A stretch of DNA of 8,119 bases from Gammaproteobacteria bacterium (GCA_027030565.1 JALVEU010000303.1:1-8119), one strand, 5' to 3'. Positions 1-5,978 are shown, numbered from the stretch's first letter. Translations and numbers: made by a program. The notes: generated by a model not told the origin, from the letters alone.

Positions 1-249
1 GCCCACGCGATCACCCTTGCCCGTGGCCGGGTTGAACAATTGCACGTTGGAGACGTGTATGGGCATCTCCTTCTCGACGATCCCGCCGGGGTTGCCGGTG
101 TGGGGATTCGCCTTGACGTGCTTCTTCGCCATGTTCAGCCCTTCGACGATCACGCGGTCGTCGTCGAGCACGCGCAACACCGTGCCCCGCCGGCCTTTGT
201 CCTTACCGGCGATGGCGATCACATCGTCACCTTTCTTGATGCGCCTCAT
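1..249 (-). CDS. rplX: 50S ribosomal protein L24 (C-terminus beyond the window)
   Basis: L24 is an assembly initiator of the 50S subunit that binds the 5' region of 23S rRNA. The first 83 codons are present; the family has about 104, so roughly 20 residues lie outside the window. MRRIKKGDDVIAIAGKDKGRRG carries the KOW motif (about 8-27), followed by VIVEGLNMAKKHVKANP, GGIVEKEMPIHVSNV and NPATGKGDRVG. The ATG at 249 has a strong GAGGAG (258-263) 8 bases upstream and lies 31 bases after the rplN stop. rplE would be expected next. No frameshift is visible in the part present. Confidence 0.96.
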   Translation of the reverse strand, partial: MRRIKKGDDVIAIAGKDKGRRGTVLRVLDDDRVIVEGLNMAKKHVKANPHTGNPGGIVEKEMPIHVSNVQLFNPATGKGDRVG

Positions 250-280
250 GCCCTTGACTCCTCGCCTTGCCTCAGTTCCT

Positions 281-649
281 TCACAGCACTTCCGGCGCCA
301 GCGAGATGATCTTCATGAACCGCTCCGTACGCAGCTCACGCGTCACCGGCCCGAAGATCCGTGTACCGATGGGCTGTAGCTGGTTGTTGAGCAACACGGC
401 GGCGTTGCCGTCGAAGCGAATCAAAGACCCATCTGGACGACGCACGCCCTTGGCCGTACGCACCACCACCGCGTTGTACACATCGCCCTTCTTGACCCGA
501 CCGCGGGGCATGGCATCCTTGACGCTGACCTTGATCAGGTCGCCGATGCCCGCATACCGCCGCTTGGACCCACCCAGCACCTTGATGCACTGCACCTTGC
601 GTGCGCCACTGTTGTCGGCCACGTCCAAAACGGTCTGCATCTGAATCAT
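281..649 (-). CDS. rplN: 50S ribosomal protein L14
   Basis: L14 sits at the subunit interface near the factor-binding region and contacts 16S rRNA in the 70S ribosome. The 122 aa match the family (123 in E. coli), with one residue fewer near NNQLQPIG. MIQMQTVLDVADNSGARKVQCIKVLGGSKRRYAGIGD, PRGRVKKGDVYNAVVVRT and RIFGPVTRELRTERFMKIISLAPEVL are diagnostic. AGGGG stands 8 bases before the ATG. In E. coli rplN starts the spc operon with its own promoter; the 30-base gap here leaves little room for one, so read-through from the S10 operon is likely. Confidence 0.98.
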   Translation of the reverse strand: MIQMQTVLDVADNSGARKVQCIKVLGGSKRRYAGIGDLIKVSVKDAMPRGRVKKGDVYNAVVVRTAKGVRRPDGSLIRFDGNAAVLLNNQLQPIGTRIFGPVTRELRTERFMKIISLAPEVL

Positions 650-679
650 CGTTGCGCCCCTGTCACTCTACCGCCGCAC

Positions 680-943
680 TCAGCCGGTGGCCCGCTCCAC
701 CACCTCCACCAAGGTCCACGCCTTGGTCTTGGAGATGGGCCGACATTCGCGAATGCGCACCACGTCCCCTTGCCTGCAGATGTTCTCAGCATCGTGCACG
801 TGCAGTTTCGTGGAACGGCGGATGTACTTGCCGTAGAGCGGATGACGCACCTGGCGTTCCACCAGCACGGTCACCGTCTTGTCCATCTTGTCACTGATCA
901 CACGCCCCAGGACCGTGCGCTGCACTTTCTGCTCTTCGCTCAT
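680..943 (-). CDS. rpsQ: 30S ribosomal protein S17
   Basis: S17 is an OB-fold primary binder of the 5' domain of 16S rRNA. The 87 aa fit the family (84 in E. coli). Diagnostic stretches are RTVLGRVISDKMDKTVTVLVER, HPLYGKYIRRSTKLHVHDAEN and GDVVRIRECRPISKTKAWTLVEVVE. The ATG at 943 overlaps the rpmC stop by the ATGA arrangement, which fixes the start. rplN begins 30 bases after the stop. In E. coli this is the last gene of the S10 operon; the gap before rplN shows no clear terminator. Confidence 0.97.
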   Translation of the reverse strand: MSEEQKVQRTVLGRVISDKMDKTVTVLVERQVRHPLYGKYIRRSTKLHVHDAENICRQGDVVRIRECRPISKTKAWTLVEVVERATG

Positions 944-1143
944 GGCCTCTCACCCCGGACGCGCCGTTCGTTGAGGATGGTCTTGATGCGCGCAATGTCT
1001 TTGCGCAGCTTGCCGAACTGGTGGGGGCGGGGAAACTGACCCGCTCCGCGCTGCATGCGCAGCATGAACTGCTCGCGCCGCTTGGCCAGCAACTCCTGAT
1101 GCAGCTCCGCATCCGACATCTTCCGCAGCTCGCTGGTATTCAT
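940..1143 (-). CDS. rpmC: 50S ribosomal protein L29
   Basis: L29 is a small two-helix protein next to L23 at the tunnel exit. The 67 aa compare with 63 in E. coli. NTSELRKMSDAELHQELL, LRREQF-type KRREQFMLRMQ and the end KLRKDIARIKTILNERR are family signatures. The ATG at 1143 is followed directly by the aligned N-terminus. Its Shine-Dalgarno sequence is poor (AGCAGG almost touching the ATG). Its TGA stop overlaps the rpsQ ATG as ATGA, indicating translational coupling. Confidence 0.97.
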   Translation of the reverse strand: MNTSELRKMSDAELHQELLAKRREQFMLRMQRGAGQFPRPHQFGKLRKDIARIKTILNERRVRGERP

Positions 1144-1170
1144 CCTGCTCGACCCGTATCCGTTATCGAC

Positions 1171-1584
1171 TCACATGGGTTGGCGGGTCACGAAGGCCGT
1201 CTTCACCGGCAGTTTGGCCGAAGCCCGGCGAAAGGCCTCGCGCGCCACGTTCTCTGGGACACCTTCGATCTCGTACAACATCCTTCCCGGCTGTACCTTC
1301 GCCACCCAGTACTCCACATTGCCCTTGCCCTTGCCCATGCGGACCTCCAGTGGCTTCTTGGTGACCGGCACGTCTGGAAAAATGCGGATCCACAATTTGC
1401 CACCACGCCGGACGTGGCGCGTGATGGCGCGCCGCGCAGCCTCGATCTGACGCGCGGTGATCCGTGCACGACCCAGGCTCTTGAGACCGTACTCACCGAA
1501 ACTCACCCGGTTCGCCGACAGGGCAAGCCCCCGGTTCCGGCCCTTCTGCTGTTTCCTGAACTTGGTTCTTTTCGGTTGCAACAT
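1171..1584 (-). CDS. rplP: 50S ribosomal protein L16
   Basis: L16 binds at the A site side of the peptidyl transferase centre and is a late-assembling 50S protein. The 137 aa match the family (136 in E. coli). MLQPKRTKFRKQQKGRNRG, TARQIEAARRAITRHVRR, KLWIRIFPD and VRMGKGKGNVEYWVAKVQPG are diagnostic. Arg82 aligns with E. coli Arg81, the residue hydroxylated by the oxygenase YcfD (RoxA) in some gammaproteobacteria; the site is present, but whether the enzyme exists cannot be seen here. The ATG at 1584 gives the canonical start. The rpmC start follows after 27 bases. Confidence 0.98.
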   Translation of the reverse strand: MLQPKRTKFRKQQKGRNRGLALSANRVSFGEYGLKSLGRARITARQIEAARRAITRHVRRGGKLWIRIFPDVPVTKKPLEVRMGKGKGNVEYWVAKVQPGRMLYEIEGVPENVAREAFRRASAKLPVKTAFVTRQPM

Positions 1585-1620
1585 GGCTCGCTCACGCCCC
1601 CTCAGCCGGCCCGCGCCGCC

Positions 1621-2316
1621 TCAGTGTTTGGCCGCCTGGGCCTTGCCGGCCGTCTTCGCCTCGCTCCGCTTGGCCTCCAGGTCGAACACCTCGCCCTTGA
1701 AAATCCACACCTTCACGCCAATCACACCGTAGGTGGTGTTCGCCTCGGCGAACCCGTAGTCGATGTCTGCCCGCAGCGTATGGAGCGGGACGCGCCCTTC
1801 CCGGTACCACTCACTGCGTGCGATTTCCGCGCCCCCGAGCCGGCCTGCTACCTGGACCTTGACCCCGTGTGCACCGAGTCGCATGGCGTTGCCCACGGCC
1901 CGCTTCATGGCGCGGCGGAACATGATTCGCCGCTCGAGCTGTTGGGCAATGCCCTCGGCCACCAGCTGCGCCTCCAGCTCCGGCTTGCGGACCTCTTCGA
2001 TCCCGATCCGCACCTCTTTGATGGGCAAGCCCAGACGCCGTGCCACCTCGACGCGCAAGGCCTCCACGTCCTCGCCTTTCTTGCCGATGACGACCCCTGG
2101 ACGCGCCGTGAAGATGGTGATGAAGGCGGAGTTGGCCGGTCGCTCGATCTGGACGCGGCTCACCGAGGCGTGCGCGAGTTTCTTCTTGATGAAGTCGCGA
2201 ATCTCCAAGTCCGCAATGAGGTTGCGGGCGTAGCCGCCGCGCTCTGCGTACCACTTGGAGTTCCAGTCGGTGGCTACACCGAGCCGAAACCCGATCGGAT
2301 GTACCTTCTGCCCCAT
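1621..2316 (-). CDS. rpsC: 30S ribosomal protein S3
   Basis: S3 lies at the mRNA entry channel of the 30S subunit and contributes to ribosomal helicase activity. The 231 aa fit the family (233 in E. coli). The N-terminus MGQKVHPIGFRLG, the type II KH domain with GKKG (78-81), and QLERRIMFRRAMKRAV are clear. Arg134, Arg135 and Lys138 align with E. coli Arg131, Arg132 and Lys135 of the helicase site. GGAEIARSEWYREGRVPLHTLRADIDYG is also typical. The last 18 or so residues form an Ala/Lys-rich tail that varies across the family. GGAAGGA stands about 11 bases before the ATG. rplP follows after 36 bases. Confidence 0.98.
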   Translation of the reverse strand: MGQKVHPIGFRLGVATDWNSKWYAERGGYARNLIADLEIRDFIKKKLAHASVSRVQIERPANSAFITIFTARPGVVIGKKGEDVEALRVEVARRLGLPIKEVRIGIEEVRKPELEAQLVAEGIAQQLERRIMFRRAMKRAVGNAMRLGAHGVKVQVAGRLGGAEIARSEWYREGRVPLHTLRADIDYGFAEANTTYGVIGVKVWIFKGEVFDLEAKRSEAKTAGKAQAAKH

Positions 2317-2345
2317 GAGCCGAATCTTCCTTCCAGTTCAAATAG

Positions 2346-2678
2346 TTATTCGTCCGCCACCATCACGGTGATGTGGCTCGTCCGCTTCAGGATCCGGTTG
2401 GCCCGGCCCTTGGCGCGCGGGCGAATGCGCTTCAGCGTCGGCCCTTCGTCCACATAAACCCGCGAGACCCGCAGCTCGTCCACGTCAAGACCTTCGTTGT
2501 GCTCGGCGTTGGCGATGGCCGACTCCAGGACCTTCTTGACGATGCCAGCACCTTTCTTCGGGCTGTAAGTGAGGATTTGCAGCGCATGCTCCACGGGCAG
2601 TCCGCGGATCTGATCCACCACCAGCCGGCACTTCTGCGGCGAGATCCTCGCGTATCTCAACTTCGCCGAAACTTCCAT
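2346..2678 (-). CDS. rplV: 50S ribosomal protein L22
   Basis: L22 contacts all 23S rRNA domains, and its long beta-hairpin lines the peptide exit tunnel next to L4; macrolide-resistance changes occur there. The ATG at 2678 gives 110 aa, exactly the E. coli length, with MEVSAK aligning to METIAK. An ATG six codons upstream (2696) and a longer in-frame extension into rpsS are open but lack homology. GGAAGG lies upstream at about 7 bases. Visible motifs are ARISPQKCRLVVDQIRG (10-26), VLESAIANAEHNEGLDVD (50-67) and the hairpin RPRAKGRANRILKRTSHITV (87-106). The stop TAA is followed after 29 bases by rpsC. Confidence 0.97.
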   Translation of the reverse strand: MEVSAKLRYARISPQKCRLVVDQIRGLPVEHALQILTYSPKKGAGIVKKVLESAIANAEHNEGLDVDELRVSRVYVDEGPTLKRIRPRAKGRANRILKRTSHITVMVADE

Positions 2679-2707
2679 CGCGTCGCCTTCCCCCATGCCC
2701 GTGCGCC

Positions 2708-2989
2708 TCAGCGCTTGCCCTTGGCCTTCCGATCCGCCGCGTGGCCGCGGAACGTCCGGGTCACCGCGAATTCGCCCAGCTTGTGACCCACCATGTTCTC
2801 CGAGACCAGTACCGGCACGTGCTGGCGTCCGTTGTGCACCGCGATGGTGAGCCCCACCATCTCGGGCACGATCATGGAGCGCCGCGACCAAGTCTTAATG
2901 GGCCTGCGGTCGTTCTTCGCCGCGGCCTCACGCACCTTCTTCATCAGGTGCTCATCCACGAAAGGGCCTTTTTTCAGTGATCTGGGCAC
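2708..2989 (-). CDS. rpsS: 30S ribosomal protein S19
   Basis: S19 is a 30S head protein that binds with S13 near the A site and contacts the 50S subunit. The 93 aa match the family (92 in E. coli). MPRSLKKGPFVDEHLMKKV, the RRSMIVPEMVGLTIAVHNGR region and the end GEFAVTRTFRGHAADRKAK are diagnostic. The start codon is GTG (2987-2989), not ATG. It is supported by the exact family N-terminus and by GAGAGG 7 bases upstream. The rplV start follows 29 bases after the stop. Confidence 0.98.
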   Translation of the reverse strand: MPRSLKKGPFVDEHLMKKVREAAAKNDRRPIKTWSRRSMIVPEMVGLTIAVHNGRQHVPVLVSENMVGHKLGEFAVTRTFRGHAADRKAKGKR

Positions 2990-2996
2990 GTCTCAG

Positions 2997-3002
2997 CCTC
3001 TC
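2997..3002 (-). promoter_or_regulatory. Shine-Dalgarno site supporting the GTG start of rpsS
   Basis: GAGAGG stands 7 bases before GTG at 2989. Together with the conserved N-terminus PRSLKKGPF immediately after, it shows that rpsS starts with GTG. Confidence 0.7.
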
Positions 3003-3008
3003 GTCCCG

Positions 3009-3833
3009 TCAAGATTTCCGTCTACGCACGATGAACTTGTCCGTGCGTTTGTTCTTGCGCGTCTTGTGCCCCTTGGTGGGCACGCCCCAGGGGCTCACCG
3101 GGTGCCGGCCGCCGGAGGTCCGGCCTTCCCCGCCGCCGTGCGGATGATCCACCGGGTTCATGGCTACCCCACGCACCGTGGGGCGAACACCCCGCCACCG
3201 CGATGCGCCGGCCTTGCCGAGCTTCTCCAAATTGTGCTCGGCGTTGCCCACCTCGCCGATGGTGGCGCGGCACTCGGCCAGCACCTTGCGCATCTCGCCC
3301 GAGCGCAACCGCAGCGTCGCATAGGCGCCCTCGCGGGCCACCAGCTGGGCGCTGGCGCCGGCCGCGCGTGCCAGTTGCGCGCCCTTGCCGGGCTTCATCT
3401 CGATGGCGTGCACCACCGTACCCACGGGGATGTTGCGCAGGGGAAGGGCATTCCCAGGCTTGATGGGTGCCTCCCGCCCCGAGATCACCTCGCCCCCCGC
3501 AGCCAGACCCTTGGGCGCCAGGATGTACCGACGCTCGCCGTCTGCGTAGAGCAGCAGCGCCAGGTTGGCGGTGCGATTGGGGTCGTACTCCAAACGCTCC
3601 ACCCTGGCGGGGATCCCGTCCTTGTCGCGGCGGAAATCCACGATCCGGTAGCGCTGTTTATGCCCACCACCACGATGGCGCGTGGTAATCCGACCCGCGT
3701 TGTTACGCCCGCCGCTCTTGGTCTTCTTCGCCACGAGGGGCCGGTAGGGCTCACCCTTGTGAAGGCCCTCCTGCACCACCTTGACGACGAACCGCCGCCC
3801 GGGACTGGTCGGTTTTGCCTTGATCACCGCCAT
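3009..3833 (-). CDS. rplB: 50S ribosomal protein L2
   Basis: L2 is a large, highly conserved 50S protein needed for subunit joining and peptidyl transferase activity. The 274 aa fit the family (273 in E. coli). It opens with MAVIKAKPTSPGRR and carries GGRNNAGRITTRHRGGGHKQ (41-60), GERRYILAPKGL (99-110) and the C-terminal NPVDHPHGGGEG. His230 there, counting Met, corresponds to E. coli His229, implicated in peptide bond formation. The end DKFIVRRRKS is typical. The ATG at 3833 is preceded by AGGA within the rplW stop region, about 10 bases away. It is followed 19 bases later by rpsS. Confidence 0.98.
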   Translation of the reverse strand: MAVIKAKPTSPGRRFVVKVVQEGLHKGEPYRPLVAKKTKSGGRNNAGRITTRHRGGGHKQRYRIVDFRRDKDGIPARVERLEYDPNRTANLALLLYADGERRYILAPKGLAAGGEVISGREAPIKPGNALPLRNIPVGTVVHAIEMKPGKGAQLARAAGASAQLVAREGAYATLRLRSGEMRKVLAECRATIGEVGNAEHNLEKLGKAGASRWRGVRPTVRGVAMNPVDHPHGGGEGRTSGGRHPVSPWGVPTKGHKTRKNKRTDKFIVRRRKS

Positions 3834-3844
3834 GATCGTCGTTC

Positions 3845-4144
3845 CTAGCTCTCCATACCCGTGAGGTCGATGTCGTAGCCCGGCTCGAGCGTGACATAGG
3901 CCTTCTTCCAGTCGGAACGGCGCCCCATGCGCTGCCCGAACCGCTTGGCCTTGCCCCGCGTGTTCACGATGCGCACCGCCTGCACCTTCACCTCGAAGAG
4001 TTGTTCCACGGCCCTGCGCACCTCCGGCTTCGTCGCGTCGGCTGCCACCTTGAACACATGTTGCCGTGCCGCATCGGCGAGCCGCGTGCTTTTCTCCGAG
4101 ACGTGCGGGCTGAGCAAGACCTGCAGCAGTCGTTCCTCGTTCAT
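3845..4144 (-). CDS. rplW: 50S ribosomal protein L23
   Basis: L23 sits at the tunnel exit and is the docking site for trigger factor and signal recognition particle. From the ATG at 4144 it has 99 aa (100 in E. coli). The start NEERLLQVLLSPHVSEK matches the family, as does the RNA-binding GKAKRFGQRMGRRSDWKKAYV. An upstream GTG at 4153 is in frame but overlaps the Shine-Dalgarno sequence GAGGAG. The ATG is 8 bases from that site and forms an ATGA overlap with the rplD stop, so it is preferred. The stop TAG is part of TAGGA, which probably serves as the Shine-Dalgarno sequence of rplB 11 bases downstream. Confidence 0.97.
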   Translation of the reverse strand: MNEERLLQVLLSPHVSEKSTRLADAARQHVFKVAADATKPEVRRAVEQLFEVKVQAVRIVNTRGKAKRFGQRMGRRSDWKKAYVTLEPGYDIDLTGMES

Positions 4145-4746
4145 GCGAGCCACTCCTCGACCTTGCGCAACGCTTCGACCGTCATCAGGACCTTATCCCT
4201 CGACAACAGATTCACCGGGTTAAGCTCATGCGGTTCCACCACGTCCACACCGACCAGGTTTCGTGCGGCAAGGCCCAGCTCACGGTTCACCTCAGGGACC
4301 ACGATCAGCACCGAGGACAGGTCCAGCTCTTGGAGCCGGGCCACCAGCTCCCGTGTCTTCGGCGCCTCGATCGCGAAGCCCTGCATCACGACCAGGCGCT
4401 CCGTGCGCACCAGTTCTGAAAGGATCGAGCGCATCGCGGCCCGATACATTTTCTTGTTCAGCTTCTGGCGGTGATTGCGCGGCCGCGCTGCAAAGGTCAC
4501 ACCACCACCCCGCCACAGCGGACTGCGAATAGAACCCGCACGCGCCCGCCCGGTACCCTTTTGCCGCCAGGGCTTCGCCCCCCCGCCCCGGACATCGGAG
4601 CGGCTCTTCTGGGCCTTGGTCCCGGCACGCCCGCCTGCGAGGTACGCAGTGACGGCCTGATGCACCAGGGGCTCGTTGAACGCCGCCCCGAACGCACCCT
4701 CGGCCAACTGTACGGCCTCACCGGAGTCTACCGTCCTCACCTCCAT
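4141..4746 (-). CDS. rplD: 50S ribosomal protein L4
   Basis: L4 binds 23S rRNA and lines the exit tunnel. In E. coli it also represses its own S10 operon at transcription and translation. The ATG at 4746 gives 201 aa, exactly the E. coli length, and an N-terminus (MEVRTVDSG up to FGAAFNE) that aligns without gaps. A GTG at 4755 overlapping the rplC stop as GTGA would add three residues and cannot be excluded. GAGAGG lies 9 bases before the ATG. Conserved parts include NEPLVHQ, the tunnel-loop region KPWRQKGTGRARAGSIRSPLWRGG and the NKKMYR helix. The stop TGA overlaps the rplW start as ATGA, which suggests translational coupling. Confidence 0.97.
   Translation of the reverse strand: MEVRTVDSGEAVQLAEGAFGAAFNEPLVHQAVTAYLAGGRAGTKAQKSRSDVRGGGAKPWRQKGTGRARAGSIRSPLWRGGGVTFAARPRNHRQKLNKKMYRAAMRSILSELVRTERLVVMQGFAIEAPKTRELVARLQELDLSSVLIVVPEVNRELGLAARNLVGVDVVEPHELNPVNLLSRDKVLMTVEALRKVEEWLA
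4153..4158 (-). promoter_or_regulatory. Shine-Dalgarno site that fixes the rplW start
   Basis: GAGGAG lies inside the end of rplD, 8 bases before the ATG at 4144. It overlaps the alternative GTG at 4151-4153, which therefore cannot use it. This decides in favour of the ATG that overlaps the rplD stop. Confidence 0.75.
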
Positions 4747-4751
4747 GGCCG

Positions 4752-5396
4752 TCACCCTCTCGCCTTGACCGTGGGGGTGACGATCACGTCACCCATCTTC
4801 GCCCCGGGGACCGCCCCTTTGATGAGGAGCAACGAGCGCTCCGGGTCGACGCGCACGATCTCCAGGTTCTGCACCGTGGCCCGGACGTTGCCCATCTGGC
4901 CAGCCATCCGCTTGCCCTTGAACACCCGACCTGGGGTCTGACACTGCCCCACGGAACCGGGAGCCCGGTGTGACACCGAGTTGCCGTGCGTGGCGTCTTG
5001 GCTGCGGAAATTATGGCGCTTGATGGTCCCCTGGAAGCCCTTGCCCTTGCTCGTCCCCGTCACGTCCACCTTCTGGCCTGGCTGGAACAGGTCCACCTTC
5101 AGCTCCATGCCCGGGGCGAGATCGGCGCCCTCGTCCTGCCTGAGACGAAACTCCCAGAGACCACGCCCGGGCTCGACCCCCGCCTTGGCGAAATGGCCAG
5201 CCACGGGGCGCGTCACGCGTGAAGCCCGGCGCGTGCCGACGGTCACCTGGACCGCGCGGTAACCATCCCGATCCTCCGTGCGCACCTGGGTGACACGGTT
5301 GGGCTCCACGTGAACCACGGTCACCGGGATGGAACGGCCGTCTTCCGAGAACACCCGGGTCATCCCAATCTTTCTTCCCACCAATCCCAGCGTCAT
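4752..5396 (-). CDS. rplC: 50S ribosomal protein L3
   Basis: L3 is an early 50S assembly protein near the peptidyl transferase centre. From the ATG at 5396 the product has 214 aa (209 in E. coli). Diagnostic stretches are GLVGRKIGMTRVF, SIPVTVV, the VDVTGTSKGKGFQGTIKRHNF region and SHRAPGSVGQCQTPGRVFKG. Gln153 aligns with E. coli Gln150, the residue methylated by PrmB. A GTG two codons upstream (5402) is also in frame, and an in-frame TAA lies just above it. The ATG places the GLVGRK motif closest to the family start. There is no good Shine-Dalgarno sequence at either start, which is unusual next to the other genes here and fits the structured leader upstream. The stop lies 5 bases before the preferred rplD start. 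Confidence 0.97.
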   Translation of the reverse strand: MTLGLVGRKIGMTRVFSEDGRSIPVTVVHVEPNRVTQVRTEDRDGYRAVQVTVGTRRASRVTRPVAGHFAKAGVEPGRGLWEFRLRQDEGADLAPGMELKVDLFQPGQKVDVTGTSKGKGFQGTIKRHNFRSQDATHGNSVSHRAPGSVGQCQTPGRVFKGKRMAGQMGNVRATVQNLEIVRVDPERSLLLIKGAVPGAKMGDVIVTPTVKARG

Positions 5397-5434
5397 CGTC
5401 ACGTCGTCCGTACTGTTCGGCCCGCTTTAGCGTT

Positions 5435-5470
5435 CGTGGCCCGGTGCAGAGCGTCCTGCACCGGGCCACG
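5435..5470 (-). other. perfect 15-bp inverted repeat in the rplC 5' leader
   Basis: The arms CGTGGCCCGGTGCAG (5456-5470) and CTGCACCGGGCCACG (5435-5449) are perfectly complementary around a 6-base loop (5450-5455). The stem is very GC-rich. Neither strand has a T tract after it, so it is not an intrinsic terminator. It ends 38 bases before the rplC ATG. If transcription starts at the candidate promoter just upstream, the hairpin sits at the very 5' end of the mRNA, where such structures protect transcripts from decay. A protein-binding leader element, for example for L3 or L4 autoregulation, is another possibility. The repeat is certain; the role is not. Confidence 0.7.
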
Positions 5471-5481
5471 GGAAGCGCGAG

Positions 5482-5490
5482 ATTATGACA
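5482..5490 (-). promoter_or_regulatory. candidate extended -10 promoter upstream of rplC
   Basis: The minus strand reads TGTCATAAT, which is an extended -10 TGn motif directly followed by CATAAT (5 of 6 matches to TATAAT). The hexamer TTCCAT lies 17 bases upstream of CATAAT and is a poor -35 box, as expected if the extended -10 carries recognition. The start would fall near 5475-5476, only about 5 bases before the 15-bp hairpin at 5435-5470. It would supply rplC and downstream genes independently of tuf-rpsJ. Activity is inferred. Confidence 0.45.
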
Positions 5491-5510
5491 GAAACCTCGC
5501 CGATATGGAA

Positions 5511-5600
5511 CCGGCCTTCAGGCCTGCATCAAAAGGCCTCGCGGCCTGACAGCGGCGGGCCCAACCTCAATCGAAGACAGGTCCGCAGGCCTGAGGCCGG
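5511..5600 (-). repeat. long-range inverted repeat in the rpsJ-rplC spacer
   Basis: The minus-strand sequence CCGGCCTCAGGCCTGC (5585-5600) is the reverse complement of GCAGGCCTGAAGGCCGG (5511-5527) except for one extra A in the second arm. The transcript can thus form 16 Watson-Crick pairs with a single A bulge, enclosing about 57 bases. The enclosed loop contains the small GCGA hairpin at 5534-5547. This helix competes with the local hairpin at 5583-5609 for the same bases. Alternative folding of this kind is typical of attenuators and leader switches, although the function here is unproven. Confidence 0.55.
5531..5547 (-). terminator. weak GNRA hairpin with short T run (possible attenuator)
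   Basis: The minus strand reads AGGCC-GCGA-GGCCT followed by TTT (stem 5543-5547 with 5534-5538, loop 5539-5542, T run down to 5531). GCGA is a GNRA tetraloop. The 5-bp stem and short T run are weak for an intrinsic terminator, and the essential genes rplC onward lie downstream. At most it would act as a partial or regulated stop. It could equally be a chance product of the many AGGCC/GGCCT words in this spacer. Confidence 0.25.
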
Positions 5601-5609
5601 GCGCTGCGG
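5583..5609 (-). other. local hairpin after rpsJ
   Basis: Eleven bases after the rpsJ stop, the transcript can fold into CCGCAG/CTGCGG (5604-5609 with 5583-5588) continued by GCC/GGC (5600-5602 with 5589-5591). The stem has 9 base pairs with one bulged C at 5603 and an 8-base loop (5592-5599). No T tract follows. Its descending strand and loop use bases 5585-5600, which can instead pair with 5511-5527, so the two structures exclude each other. The pairing is read directly from the sequence; its biological use is inference. Confidence 0.5.
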
Positions 5610-5620
5610 TACACCAAAGA

Positions 5621-5935
5621 TCACCCCAGTTTGATCTGCACGTCCACACCGGCTGGAAGATTCAAGCGCATCAACGCATCCACGGTCTTGTCCGTGGGTT
5701 CGAGAATCTCCATGAGCCGTTTGTGGGTGCGGATCTCGTACTGGTCCCGCGCATTCTTGTTCACATGCGGCGAGATCAGCACAGTGAACCGCTCCTTGCG
5801 CGTGGGCAGGGGAATGGGCCCCTTCACCAACGCCCCACTCTTCTTTGCCGTATCCACGATCTCCTGTGCCGAACGATCGATCACACGGTGGTCGAAGCCC
5901 TTGAGGCGTATGCGGATGCGCTGACTCGCTGCCAT
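5621..5935 (-). CDS. rpsJ: 30S ribosomal protein S10 (NusE)
   Basis: S10 is a 30S head protein that also acts as NusE, the partner of NusB and NusG in transcription antitermination. The 104 aa match the family length (103 in E. coli). The N-terminal QRIRIRLKGFDHR, the central GPIPLPTRKERFTVLISPHVN and the end TVDALMRLNLPAGVDVQIKLG are diagnostic. The ATG at 5935 gives the expected N-terminus and is preceded by a loose GAGAG at about 10 bases. It lies 63 bases after tuf with no convincing terminator between, so it is probably co-transcribed with tuf. It is followed by a 224-base structured spacer before rplC, much longer than the other gaps in this operon. Confidence 0.98.
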   Translation of the reverse strand: MAASQRIRIRLKGFDHRVIDRSAQEIVDTAKKSGALVKGPIPLPTRKERFTVLISPHVNKNARDQYEIRTHKRLMEILEPTDKTVDALMRLNLPAGVDVQIKLG

Positions 5936-5978
5936 TTTCTGCTGACTCTCTACTGTGCTACTGCGTTGAAGGCCGGAT

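Noticed and set aside
1021..2457. A 478-codon open frame on the plus strand across rpsC and rplP
   Set aside because: It runs antisense through several certain ribosomal genes and has no recognisable domain; long antisense frames are common in GC-rich DNA.
2679..2891. N-terminal extension of L22 into rpsS
   Set aside because: The frame is open, but the extension has no homology; the ATG at 2678 gives exactly the family length and N-terminus.
5435..5470. Intrinsic terminator between rpsJ and rplC
   Set aside because: The 15-bp hairpin is strong but has no T tract on either strand, and essential genes in the same orientation follow.
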